This document shows, in pieces, positions 51,554 to 60,107 of a stretch of DNA of 64,000 nucleotides (its first letter is position 1; every line of letters begins with the position of its first letter). Source of the stretch: JAYPHU01 sp964611435 (GTDB lineage: Bacteria > Pseudomonadota > Alphaproteobacteria > Rhodospirillales > UBA2165); contig CAZSXT010000009.1 in the NCBI GenBank assembly GCA_964611435.1, positions 51,248 through 115,247 of the forward strand, given 5' to 3'. Made by a program: the position numbers and the translations under genes. The notes beneath the pieces are model-generated. The model had not been told where the DNA came from and ran no database searches. It was given only the letters and a program-made list of their open reading frames with translations.

Positions 51554-52453
51554 TTGGAAGCCTGGGTTCTTTTCACCATTGCCGCCGCTTTCCTGCAGAA
51601 TATCCGCAACTCCCTGCAGAAGAGCCTGAACAGCGTGCTCTCCACTGTCGGCGCGGCCTATACCCGCTTCGCCTTCGGCCTGCCGCTCGCGGTGATCTAT
51701 TGGCTGGTGCTGATCAAGCTGGACGGCACGCCCCTTAATTGGTCCTTGGAGTTTTGGTGGTTCGCGTTTCTGGGCGGCACAACCCAAATCGCCGCCATGT
51801 GGTTCACGCTCCGCGCCTTTGCGCTCCGGGGATTTGCCGTGGGGACGGCTTATTCCAAGACCGAAACGTTTCAGACCGCTATTTTCACCATCATCATCCT
51901 GGGCGAAGCGGTGAGCGCGGCCGCCTTTATCGCCATTGCCATCAGCTTCGCCGGCGTCTGTTTCCTGTCACTGGCCAAGTCGGATGTGACCCTCAAGGAT
52001 TTCCTGACCTCCTGGACCCGCAAGGCAGCGCTCATGGGATTGGGTAGCGGCGCCATGCTGGGGGTTTCGGCGACCTCGTACCGGGGCGGCGCGCTGGCGC
52101 TCGGCGGCGACAATGTATTGCTGGCGGCCGCCACCACGCTGATGGGCGCGCTCGCCATCCAGACAGCTTTGATGACGATTTATCTTTATGTCCGGGAGAA
52201 GGGGGAACTCGCCAATATCTGGAAGCACCGGAACAAGGCGTTTCTGGTTGGCGTGGCCAGTATGCTGGGCTCGGTCGGCTGGTTCACCGCCATGACCCTG
52301 GTCAACGCGACGTATGTGAGAGTCCTGGGTCAGGTGGAGCTGATCTTCACCTTCGCCACGTCGGTGCTGATCTTTAAGGAAAAGATCACCGGCGCGGAAA
52401 ATCTGGGCACGGTGCTGATTGTCGGGGGACTATTGTTCCTGCTGTTGGGCTGA
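51554..52453 (+). CDS. EamA/DMT-superfamily transporter
   Basis: 299 residues with ten predicted membrane helices in two EamA repeats. The start is TTG 51554 with TAGGAG about seven bases before; no nearby ATG keeps the first helix. The second repeat ends WFTAMTLVNATYVRVLGQVELIFTFATSVLIFKEKITGAENLGTVLIVGGLLFLLL, a typical C-terminal DMT segment. Exporters of amino acids or metabolites are common here. Its last 24 bases overlap the convergent MarR gene. Confidence 0.9.
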   Translation: MEAWVLFTIAAAFLQNIRNSLQKSLNSVLSTVGAAYTRFAFGLPLAVIYWLVLIKLDGTPLNWSLEFWWFAFLGGTTQIAAMWFTLRAFALRGFAVGTAYSKTETFQTAIFTIIILGEAVSAAAFIAIAISFAGVCFLSLAKSDVTLKDFLTSWTRKAALMGLGSGAMLGVSATSYRGGALALGGDNVLLAAATTLMGALAIQTALMTIYLYVREKGELANIWKHRNKAFLVGVASMLGSVGWFTAMTLVNATYVRVLGQVELIFTFATSVLIFKEKITGAENLGTVLIVGGLLFLLLG

Positions 52454-52909
52454 GGTCCGCACCCTATCCAACAATTTCTCCAGCGCGCGGTTGAGCGCGG
52501 CGTTCTCAGCGTCGCTCAATCCGTCCACCAGACTTTCCTCGAACGCCAACGCCTCCGGAACGATCTGGCGGTAAATGCGCCAGCCCGCCGGCGTCATGTT
52601 GAGGACCGAATTCCGCCGATCCGCCGGGTCTTGACTGCGGGCCACGAGCCCCAAGTCGATCAGGCCGGCGACGGCGCGGCTGACCTGCACTTTGTCCAGC
52701 GCGGCGTGTTCCACCACGTAAGACGCCGAACAATCGGGCGCGCGGCCCAGCGCGAACATCACCCGCCATTGGGAGTTGGAGATGCCAAACCGTTCCCCAT
52801 AGGTCCTGGAGAACGCCGCGCCCACGGCTTTGGCCAGCACGGCCAGCCGGTATGGCAAAAAGTCGTGCAGTTGCAGCGTGGTTTCTACCGGTGCGGCATC
52901 GTCTTTCAT
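52430..52909 (-). CDS. MarR-family regulator, probable regulator of homogentisate operon
   Basis: About 159 residues from ATG 52909. A frame start at 52960 would leave 14 bases to the divergent hmgA and place the palindrome inside the gene, so I reject it. The winged-helix core reads FGISNSQWRVMFALGRAPDCSASYVVEHAALDKVQVSRAVAGLIDLGLVARSQDPADRRNSVLNMTPAG. It is divergent from hmgA across a perfect 22-bp palindrome. By analogy with known homogentisate regulators it may be a repressor relieved by a pathway metabolite (inference). Confidence 0.9.
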   Translation of the reverse strand: MKDDAAPVETTLQLHDFLPYRLAVLAKAVGAAFSRTYGERFGISNSQWRVMFALGRAPDCSASYVVEHAALDKVQVSRAVAGLIDLGLVARSQDPADRRNSVLNMTPAGWRIYRQIVPEALAFEESLVDGLSDAENAALNRALEKLLDRVRTSAQQQEQ

Positions 52910-52927
52910 GGCAATATCATAGTTGCA

Positions 52928-52949
52928 ATTAGTTTCATATGAAACTAAT
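52928..52949. promoter_or_regulatory. Perfect 22-bp palindrome, candidate MarR operator
   Basis: The half-site ATTAGTTTCAT (52928-52938) is followed directly by its exact inverse complement (52939-52949). It lies in the 65-base divergent gap, 26 bases before the hmgA ATG and 19 bases before the marR ATG, so one dimer could block both promoters. MarR proteins typically bind palindromes of about this length. Confidence 0.8.
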
Positions 52950-52974
52950 ATTTCCGCCATCAGAGGAGGACATC

Positions 52975-54282
52975 ATGGACACGGCTGTCACCACAGGGCT
53001 GACGTACCAAACCGGCTTTGGCAATGAATTCGCGACCGAGGCGCTGCCCGGCGCATTGCCCCAGGGGCAGAACTCACCGCAGAAAGTGGCTTATGGGCTC
53101 TATGCGGAACTGTTGAGCGGCAACGCCTTTACTGCGCCCCGCAACGACAACCTGCGGACTTGGTTTTATCGCATCCGCCCGTCGGTCAAGCATTTGCCCT
53201 TCAAGCAGATCGACAACGGCCTTTTGCGCAGCGCGCCCTTCGACGAGGCCCCAGCGACACCAAACCAGATGCGCTGGGATCCCCAGCCCATCCCGGCGGA
53301 GCCCACGGACTTTATCGAAGGGTTGATGACCCTGATGGGCGCGGGGGACGGCAGCATGACCGGCCTCGCTGTACATTTGTACGCCGCCAATGCGTCCATG
53401 ACCGACAGGTATTTTTATAATGCCGATGGGGAGATGTTGTTCCTGCCGCAGCAGGGTCGGTTGACCATCCTCACCGAGATGGGGGTGATGGAGGTCGAGC
53501 CCAACGAGGTCGCCGTGGTTCCCCGTGGCGTAAAGCATCGGATCGAATTGCCTGACGGTCCCAGCCGAGGGTATGTGCTGGAGAACTACGGCGCCGCTTT
53601 CCGTCTGCCCAACCTGGGCCCGATCGGTTCCAACGGGCTCGCCAATCCCAGGGATTTCCAGAGCCCCGTCGCCCAATTCGAAGACCGGGAGGGCGACTTC
53701 CGGTTGGCCGCCAAATTCGGCGGCAACTTGTGGGAATGCGAGATCGGCCATTCGCCCCTGGACGTGGTGGCGTGGCACGGCAATCTTGCGCCTTATAAAT
53801 ATGACTTGGCCAAGTTTTGCGCCGTCAATTCGGTGACTTTTGACCACATCGATCCGAGCATTTTCACTGTGCTGACTTCGCCGACGGATACGGATGGCGT
53901 CGCCAACGCGGATTTCGTGATCTTCCCGCCCCGTTGGATGGTGGCGGAAAATACCTACCGGCCGCCGTGGTATCATCGGAATATCATGAGCGAGTTCATG
54001 GGACTTATTAAGGGCGAATATGACGGCCGCAAGGAAGGCTTCGTGCCGGGCGGCGCCAGCCTGCACAACTGCTATGCCGCCCATGGCAATGACGCCGAAG
54101 TGTTCGGCAAGGCCAGCGAGGAGGAGTTGACGCCGCAGTTCTTGGGCGGCTCCATGGCATTTATGTTTGAAACCCGGCACCTTTACAGGCCAACATCCTT
54201 CGCCTACGACACCCCGACCCTGCAAAAAGACTATTACGAAATTTGGCAGGGCTTACAGAAAAACTTCAACGGCAGGGCTTAG
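52975..54282 (+). CDS. hmgA: Homogentisate 1,2-dioxygenase
   Basis: 435 residues from ATG 52975 with AGAGGAGGA just upstream; a start at 52939 would fall in the operator. It contains YQTGFGNEFATEALPGALPQGQNSPQKVAYGLYAE, RPPWYHRNIMSEFMGLIKGEYD, and GGASLHNCYAAHGNDAEVF, with the iron-binding His and Glu residues in the last two blocks. It opens the ring of homogentisate to maleylacetoacetate in tyrosine and phenylalanine degradation. fahA follows after seven bases. No maleylacetoacetate isomerase gene is adjacent. Confidence 0.97.
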   Translation: MDTAVTTGLTYQTGFGNEFATEALPGALPQGQNSPQKVAYGLYAELLSGNAFTAPRNDNLRTWFYRIRPSVKHLPFKQIDNGLLRSAPFDEAPATPNQMRWDPQPIPAEPTDFIEGLMTLMGAGDGSMTGLAVHLYAANASMTDRYFYNADGEMLFLPQQGRLTILTEMGVMEVEPNEVAVVPRGVKHRIELPDGPSRGYVLENYGAAFRLPNLGPIGSNGLANPRDFQSPVAQFEDREGDFRLAAKFGGNLWECEIGHSPLDVVAWHGNLAPYKYDLAKFCAVNSVTFDHIDPSIFTVLTSPTDTDGVANADFVIFPPRWMVAENTYRPPWYHRNIMSEFMGLIKGEYDGRKEGFVPGGASLHNCYAAHGNDAEVFGKASEEELTPQFLGGSMAFMFETRHLYRPTSFAYDTPTLQKDYYEIWQGLQKNFNGRA

Positions 54283-54289
54283 AGATTAC

Positions 54290-55603
54290 ATGACCGAAAT
54301 TAACCAGACCCACGACCCGGCGCTCAAAAGCTGGGTCGATAGCGCCAACGCGGCCGATTGCGATTATCCGATCCAGAACCTGCCGTTCGGCATTTTCCGC
54401 CGTGTGGGCAGCGCCGAAAGTTTCCGTGCTGGTGTGGCCATCGGCGACCAAATTCTTGATTTGGCCGCGGTGAAGGACAAAGGTCTGTTCGGCGATGATC
54501 TGGCCGCAGCAGCGGAAAGTTTCGACGAGCCCATCCTGAACACCTTTATGTCGCTGGGCCCGGCGCAGTGGTCTGCGGTGCGCAAGCGGCTGTCGGAACT
54601 GTTGCGGGACGGTGGCCCGGCAGATGAACTGCAATCCTGCCTGGTGCCGATGTCAGAGGCCGAGATGGACGTGCCGGCGGCCATCGGTGATTACACGGAT
54701 TTCTATGCGTCGATCAATCATGCGACAAATGTGGGCCGGCTTTTCCGCCCCGACAATCCGCTGATGCCGAACTATAAGTATGTGCCCATCGCTTACCATG
54801 GCCGCTCATCATCGATTTGTGTCAGCGGCACGCCGACGCCTCGGCCCAACGGACAGATCAAGGCCCCGGACGCGGATGCGCCGGTTTTTACGTCGTGCAA
54901 GCGGTTGGACTACGAGACCGAGCTTGGCTTTTATATCGGGCCGGGCAACGCGCTTGGCTCGACGATCAGCGTGACCGACGCCGATCAGCAGATTTTTGGT
55001 TTTTGTATTCTGAACGACTGGTCGGCCCGTGATATTCAGGCCTGGGAATATCAGCCCCTGGGTCCGTTCCTGGCCAAGAACTTCATGAGCACCATTTCAC
55101 CTTGGATTGTCACCATGGAAGCGCTGGCCCCCTACCGCACCGGTTTTGGGGAACGCCCGGACGGCGATCCGGCGCCCATGCCGCACCTGTGGGATGATGA
55201 GCTGTCCAAATCAGGCGCGCTGGATATCAAGATCGAGACGTCAATTTCCACCGAGGCCATGCGCAAGGCCGGCACGCCGGCGCAAGTGATCGGCAGTCCA
55301 AACGCGCAGGACCTATATTGGTCGGTCTTTCAGATGGTGGCCCAGCATTCCAGCAACGGCTGCAATCTGAACCCTGGCGATTTCTTAGGATCCGGAACCA
55401 TATCCGGCACCTCGCCCGACAAGCTGGGCAGTATCCTGGAAAAATCCGTCGGTGGCAAAGAGCCCATCAACTTCCCTGATGGCGAGACCCGTACGTTTCT
55501 GGAAGACGGCGACGAGGTGATCATGCGCGCCTGGTGCGAAGGCGAGGGCAAGGCCCGGATCGGCTTCGGCGAATGCCGTTCGATTATCGTGCCGGCGGGG
55601 TAG
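54290..55603 (+). CDS. fahA: Fumarylacetoacetase
   Basis: 437 residues from ATG 54290. It has the N-terminal SH3-like domain (LPFGIFRR...FRAGVAIGDQILDL) and the FAH catalytic core with DFYASINHATNVGRLFRP, YHGRSSSICVSGTP, and YETELGFYIGPGN, holding the acidic metal ligands and catalytic His. It hydrolyses fumarylacetoacetate to fumarate and acetoacetate, the last step of the pathway. It is seven bases after hmgA and eight bases before the P450 gene. Confidence 0.97.
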   Translation: MTEINQTHDPALKSWVDSANAADCDYPIQNLPFGIFRRVGSAESFRAGVAIGDQILDLAAVKDKGLFGDDLAAAAESFDEPILNTFMSLGPAQWSAVRKRLSELLRDGGPADELQSCLVPMSEAEMDVPAAIGDYTDFYASINHATNVGRLFRPDNPLMPNYKYVPIAYHGRSSSICVSGTPTPRPNGQIKAPDADAPVFTSCKRLDYETELGFYIGPGNALGSTISVTDADQQIFGFCILNDWSARDIQAWEYQPLGPFLAKNFMSTISPWIVTMEALAPYRTGFGERPDGDPAPMPHLWDDELSKSGALDIKIETSISTEAMRKAGTPAQVIGSPNAQDLYWSVFQMVAQHSSNGCNLNPGDFLGSGTISGTSPDKLGSILEKSVGGKEPINFPDGETRTFLEDGDEVIMRAWCEGEGKARIGFGECRSIIVPAG

Positions 55604-55611
55604 GGGCCATC

Positions 55612-56829
55612 ATGAGCGCCCGGAATCTGGTAGACGGGTTCGATATCAACGAACTGACGCCGGATTTTCTCCATGATCCGCAGCCGACGTATCATGCGCT
55701 GCGGGAATTGGATCCCGTGCACCAGAATAAAGACGGCTCGTATTTTCTGACCCGTTACCGGGATTTGGAACTGACTTACAAGCACCCGGCCATGAGTTCC
55801 GACAAGAAGGTCGATTTCAAACCCACCATGAAAGATGGGGCGCTCTATTTGCACCACACCACCAGTCTGGTGTTCAACGATGACCCCTACCACGCACGGG
55901 TGCGTAAACAGCTGGCGGGCGCCTTTACCCCCCGCAAGCTGGCGGAATTGGAGCCCCTTATCGAACGGGTGATTGACGAGCTTTTGGAGGAACTGGCGGA
56001 ACGGGACACGTTCGATCTGATGGATGATTTCGCCTTGAAGCTGCCGATCGAGATTATTTCGAATATGCTGGGCGTACACCGGGAAAAGCGGCATCTACTG
56101 CACGGCTGGTCCAATACGATCCTAGGCGGGCTGGAACCGGCGCTATCTGATGAGGCGCGGATAGCGGGCGATGAAGCCGTGGAGGAATTCAGTGCGTACT
56201 TGGAGGACCTGATCGAGGAGCGCCGCAAGAACCCTGACGAAGGCGGGCAGGGCGAAGTTTTGGCCGCGCTGATCTTTGGCGAAGTGGATGGCGAGAAACT
56301 CAGCCTCGTGGAATTGGTGCAGAACTGCATTTTTCTGCTAAACGCGGGACACGAGACCACGGCAAATCTAACCGCCAATGGTATTTGTGCGTTAATGGAC
56401 CACCCGGACCAATTGCGCCGCTTGCAGGATGATCCCTCTCTCATCGACACGATGGTGGAAGAGACTCTCCGTTACGACAGCCCTGTGCAACTCGGCAATC
56501 GCCGGCTGACGGCGGACCTGGAAGTGGGCGGCGTCGCCATGAAGGAAGGGGATTATCTGCACATGGCGATCGGGGCGGCCAACCGCGATCCGGACATCTT
56601 TGAAGACCCTGATAGGTTCGACATCGGCCGAAAGATGCTCCATCCCCACTTCGCCTTCGCCTGGGGTAAACATATCTGCCTGGGCGCGACCCTCGGCAAG
56701 ATCGAGGGCCGTGTCGCCATCGGCAAGTTCGTGCAGAAGTTTCCGAATGTGGATTACGCCGGCGATAAGGAGCGTTTGCTGCGCGCCCGCTTTCGGGGCT
56801 ACAGCCACGTTCCGGTCAAAGTGCTCTAG
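55612..56829 (+). CDS. Cytochrome P450
   Basis: 405 residues from ATG 55612. The I-helix oxygen-activation motif is AGHETTANL, the K-helix EETLRYDSP, and the haem loop FAWGKHICLG with the thiolate Cys356. It is a soluble, bacterial class I P450 that would need ferredoxin and ferredoxin reductase, which are not in the window. It begins eight bases after fahA and is probably co-transcribed with the homogentisate genes, an unusual association. Its substrate is unknown; an aromatic compound feeding the pathway is possible. Confidence 0.93.
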   Translation: MSARNLVDGFDINELTPDFLHDPQPTYHALRELDPVHQNKDGSYFLTRYRDLELTYKHPAMSSDKKVDFKPTMKDGALYLHHTTSLVFNDDPYHARVRKQLAGAFTPRKLAELEPLIERVIDELLEELAERDTFDLMDDFALKLPIEIISNMLGVHREKRHLLHGWSNTILGGLEPALSDEARIAGDEAVEEFSAYLEDLIEERRKNPDEGGQGEVLAALIFGEVDGEKLSLVELVQNCIFLLNAGHETTANLTANGICALMDHPDQLRRLQDDPSLIDTMVEETLRYDSPVQLGNRRLTADLEVGGVAMKEGDYLHMAIGAANRDPDIFEDPDRFDIGRKMLHPHFAFAWGKHICLGATLGKIEGRVAIGKFVQKFPNVDYAGDKERLLRARFRGYSHVPVKVL

Positions 56830-57527
56830 CGTCTGATATACGCCACTTTTTTGGCCGTCTCCGCCAGCGTTGCCGTCTGGCTTTCCAGCATGGAGATCAA
56901 CCCGTCGACGCCCTTTTGGCGCACAATAGACCTAAACTCTTCCCGCTGGGTCATAGCCATGCTGATCCCCTCGATCACCAGATCAAGAATGCGGTACCCG
57001 GCGTCCTTTTGGCGCACGCGCCAGCCGGCGATCAGCGGCTTGCCGCTGGGACGGTCAAACCGGGTGGAGACCAAAACATCCCTTTTGCCGTAAGGCTTGG
57101 CGTCGGTCACTGACATGGTGCCGCCGCCATAATTTGAAAGGCGCTGGGAATAGGTGCTGAGCACCCAAGTCCGGAATTGTGATTGATACCGTACCCGCTG
57201 TTCCGCAGAGGCTTTCCGCCAGGCCGAGCCCAGCACATAGCGCCCGATCATGGCGATATCAAAATTTTCGGCCAGAAGATTGCGAACATGACCTTCCCGT
57301 TCGGACCGGGTGAGACTTTCGTCGCTGAGGAAATTAATGGCTTCCTGGCCCAGCGCCTGCATGTATTTGGTGGCGCCCTCGGCAGAGGTTTTGCCGTCGG
57401 CGCCATGGCTCGGCGGCGTCGCCAGGAAAAATGCGGCGGCAACTGCGGAAACGAACAACATCCGCCAGAAATTCGACGGATATGCTTGGGATACGCTACG
57501 CACAAACATTTTGGTACGTGGCCTCAT
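56826..57527 (-). CDS. MlaC/Ttg2D-family periplasmic phospholipid-binding protein
   Basis: About 233 residues from ATG 57527. An N-terminal signal (RMLFVSAVAAAFFLATPPSHGA) precedes the MlaC domain, with YMQALGQEAINFLSDESLTRSEREGHVRNLLAENFDIAMIGRYVLGSAWRKAS and YRILDLVIEGISMAMTQREEFRSIVRQKGVDGLISMLE. In other bacteria MlaC shuttles phospholipids or hopanoids between outer and inner membranes. The mlaFED transporter genes are not here. Its end overlaps the P450 end by four bases. Confidence 0.9.
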   Translation of the reverse strand: MRPRTKMFVRSVSQAYPSNFWRMLFVSAVAAAFFLATPPSHGADGKTSAEGATKYMQALGQEAINFLSDESLTRSEREGHVRNLLAENFDIAMIGRYVLGSAWRKASAEQRVRYQSQFRTWVLSTYSQRLSNYGGGTMSVTDAKPYGKRDVLVSTRFDRPSGKPLIAGWRVRQKDAGYRILDLVIEGISMAMTQREEFRSIVRQKGVDGLISMLESQTATLAETAKKVAYIRR

Positions 57528-57671
57528 TCTCTTACCCTCCACCGGTTGCGGTCATCTTTGGGGTGACCGGTTCAGTGTGATTATTAGAAGATGGGGTGTC
57601 TCTTACAGTGATTTTAGTCACATAAGTGATGAATCTTACACCATACTGGTTAACCGGAGGTTTAAGGCAGA

Positions 57672-58499
57672 TTACCAGACGGAAACGTTGGGATCGTCGG
57701 TTCCCCGGCGGCCGTATGGCCTTTCGCGGCGGTCGGGCCCGGCGATGGGCCGTTTTTGCCGGCGGCGGTCCGGGCCGCGTTTCACCCGCTGGCCGGCGGG
57801 CCGGTCCGTGGTTTCCGCCACAGACCATTCAGGGTCTTCTTCTTCCTTGACCTCGCCGATCGGCACCCACATGGGGCCGTCGTCGTCGGGGTTGTCGGAT
57901 TCTTGGCGCTCCAGCCGGGGGGCGGCCAAGGCCTTGCTCACGATGATCCGGCCGTTCTCATCCAAGGCGTTTTCCGCATCCACGACACTTAAAACGTCGG
58001 AGACCAGCTCCTGTGCGTTGAAACCGCCGCGTAGAAAATTAACCCCAAGTTCATTGACGATCCGGGACGCCATCAACAGCCCGTCCATCTCGATCTTTAC
58101 CAGCTGGAACAGGAATTTTTCATCGTGATCATTATTGTAGGTGCCCTTGGAGCCGATGGCGCGGGCCAGCAGAGTCTCGCAAAAACGCACCAGGCTTTGG
58201 GCGCTTTTCTCACCCGGTTTGGTGCCCATGGCATTGAAAATCGGGTTCAGATCCAGAATATAGATCTGACCGGCCTGACCCTTGATCAGGGCCTTATCGG
58301 CGGTGACTTCGACTTCCTGGAGAATTTCACTGGTGGAGATTTGATGCTCCGGCGGGGCGTCGTCCACCTTGATGGTGCCGGTCTCCAGATCAATGGAGTC
58401 ATCTTCGAAATCGGACATGCTCGGCATATCACCCGGTTTGCGGCCGGCCTTTTTGCCGTCGCCTTTAAGCTTGCCCAGAAGTCCTTTCTTATCGGCCAT
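57672..58499 (-). CDS. Cytoplasmic protein resembling a degenerate GGDEF domain
   Basis: 275 residues, no signal or membrane helix. Residues 78-150 follow the layout of a GGDEF nucleotide-cyclase fold: IYILDLNPIFNAMG where cyclases have a metal-binding D-x-D/N and N, then LVRFCETLLARAIGSKGTYNNDHDEKFLFQLVK where the GGDEF signature would be. The signature is replaced by NNDHDEKF (122-129), so diguanylate cyclase activity is unlikely. The N-terminal 60 residues are charged and probably disordered; the C-terminal tail (from about 235) is rich in Arg and Pro. The fold assignment is by eye and tentative. Confidence 0.55.
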   Translation of the reverse strand: MADKKGLLGKLKGDGKKAGRKPGDMPSMSDFEDDSIDLETGTIKVDDAPPEHQISTSEILQEVEVTADKALIKGQAGQIYILDLNPIFNAMGTKPGEKSAQSLVRFCETLLARAIGSKGTYNNDHDEKFLFQLVKIEMDGLLMASRIVNELGVNFLRGGFNAQELVSDVLSVVDAENALDENGRIIVSKALAAPRLERQESDNPDDDGPMWVPIGEVKEEEDPEWSVAETTDRPAGQRVKRGPDRRRQKRPIAGPDRRERPYGRRGTDDPNVSVW

Positions 58500-58592
58500 G
58501 ATAGTCTCAGGATAGTTCGTATTTTATCCAACTCACCAAATGAGAGTCCGGCTGTAAATTACGGGAAACAACTACACCAAAATGCCCGGGGC

Positions 58593-60107
58593 CTAGGTGT
58601 TTTTCACCATGTCGCGAACTTCGTGTTTGAGGATTTTACCCATGGCGTTGCGCGGCAGATCATCAACAAAAATCACATCCTTCGGGTGTTTATACCGCGC
58701 CAATTGGTCTTCGAACCTGGCCAGGAACTCGGGCGCTTCGGGCGGGTCAGTCTTGGGAATGACGACTGCCACCGGTACCTCGCCCCACCTGTCATCCGGG
58801 CGGCCGACGACAGTGCCGTCCTCTATATCGTCCATCCGGTAGATGACCTGTTCCAGCTCCGCCGGATAAATATTCTCGCCGCCGGAGATGATAACATCCT
58901 TTTTACGGTCGTTGATCCAGACATAGCCTTCGTCATCCTGGTAGCCGACATCGCCGGTGTAATACCAGCCGTCGCGCAGGGACTCCCTGGTGGCCTCTTC
59001 ATTGCCCCAGTATTCATAGAGCACATTTTTGCCTTTGATGAGAATTTCGCCGGGCGTGCCGGTTTCCACATCGTTGCTGTTGTCATCAACGATCCGCATC
59101 TCGCAATGCATGGCCGCCTTGCCAGTGGAGCCGACCTTGCGGATGGCGTCCTCGGCGCGGAGATAAATCGCGATGGGGCAGGTTTCCGTCGCCCCGTACA
59201 TCTGTGAGATCGGCACCCCCTTGTCATGGTACTCGTTGATCAGGGTGAGGGGCACGATGGACGAGCCGCTAAGCACGGTTTTTAATTGCGGGAACCACGC
59301 GTCCTTCCAGCCGGGCAGGGCCGAGACCGCCAATAAAGTCGCCGGCACGAGGCAGGTGAGCGTAATCCGCTCATGCAACAGCGCATCCAGAACGGCCTGC
59401 GGATCGAAGCGCCGGTGTAGCGTCACCGTCGCGCCTGCATAAAACGCCGGCGTCGTCTGATTATTCATGCCGCCGACGTGAAACAAGGGTAGGGGGGTCA
59501 AAATATGGTCGTGGCTGCTGATGTCGCCCAGGTGCACCCCGTTCAGCGCGTTCACCAGCATGGCTTCCTGGGTCAGTACCGCCCCTTTCGGCCGGCCCGT
59601 GGTGCCTGAAGTGTAGACCAGGAGATACGGTGTTTCCGGCGCGACATGGGGGTTTCGGTCGTCACCCTCCGCCGTCGCCACGGCTTCAGCCAGGCGCTGC
59701 CATCCGTCGGCCTCGAAGTCCGAGGCCACCAATTCAATATCCGGTAGCTGCTGCTTCAACTCCTCGCCCCGCGCCTGATATTCGGAATCGCACATCAGAA
59801 TTTTAGGGGCAGAATCCTTCAGGATGTAGAGATGCTCCGCCGCCACCAGCCGCCAATTTAAAGGCGAGAAAATCACGCCGATCCGCGCACAGGCGAACAT
59901 CACGAACAAGAATTCTGGCGTATTCATGCCCAGATAGGCGAGCCGGTCGCCCCGGCCCAGTCCCAACACATGTTTCAGCGCGCGGGCGTGATCGCGCACG
60001 GTGGTGGCAAACTCTCCGTAGGTGATCTCTTTGCCTTCGAACCGTAGCGCGATTTTACTCGGCGAAAAGGCCTCATGCTTATCCAGCCAGTCGGAAAGGT
60101 TGATCAC
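58593..60107 (-). CDS. AMP-dependent acyl-CoA synthetase/ligase
   Basis: 504 residues, an ANL-family enzyme. The ATP-binding motif is YTSGTTGRPKGAVLT (about 169-183). Others are ISQMYGATETCP, YYTGDVGYQDDEGYVWINDRKKDVIISGGENIYP, and the adenylation lysine at NAMGKILKHEVRD near the C-terminus. It activates a carboxylic acid to its CoA thioester. It overlaps the acyl-CoA dehydrogenase-like gene by an ATGA junction and is the last gene of the four-gene operon, so it probably activates the pathway's acid. Confidence 0.94.
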   Translation of the reverse strand: MINLSDWLDKHEAFSPSKIALRFEGKEITYGEFATTVRDHARALKHVLGLGRGDRLAYLGMNTPEFLFVMFACARIGVIFSPLNWRLVAAEHLYILKDSAPKILMCDSEYQARGEELKQQLPDIELVASDFEADGWQRLAEAVATAEGDDRNPHVAPETPYLLVYTSGTTGRPKGAVLTQEAMLVNALNGVHLGDISSHDHILTPLPLFHVGGMNNQTTPAFYAGATVTLHRRFDPQAVLDALLHERITLTCLVPATLLAVSALPGWKDAWFPQLKTVLSGSSIVPLTLINEYHDKGVPISQMYGATETCPIAIYLRAEDAIRKVGSTGKAAMHCEMRIVDDNSNDVETGTPGEILIKGKNVLYEYWGNEEATRESLRDGWYYTGDVGYQDDEGYVWINDRKKDVIISGGENIYPAELEQVIYRMDDIEDGTVVGRPDDRWGEVPVAVVIPKTDPPEAPEFLARFEDQLARYKHPKDVIFVDDLPRNAMGKILKHEVRDMVKNT

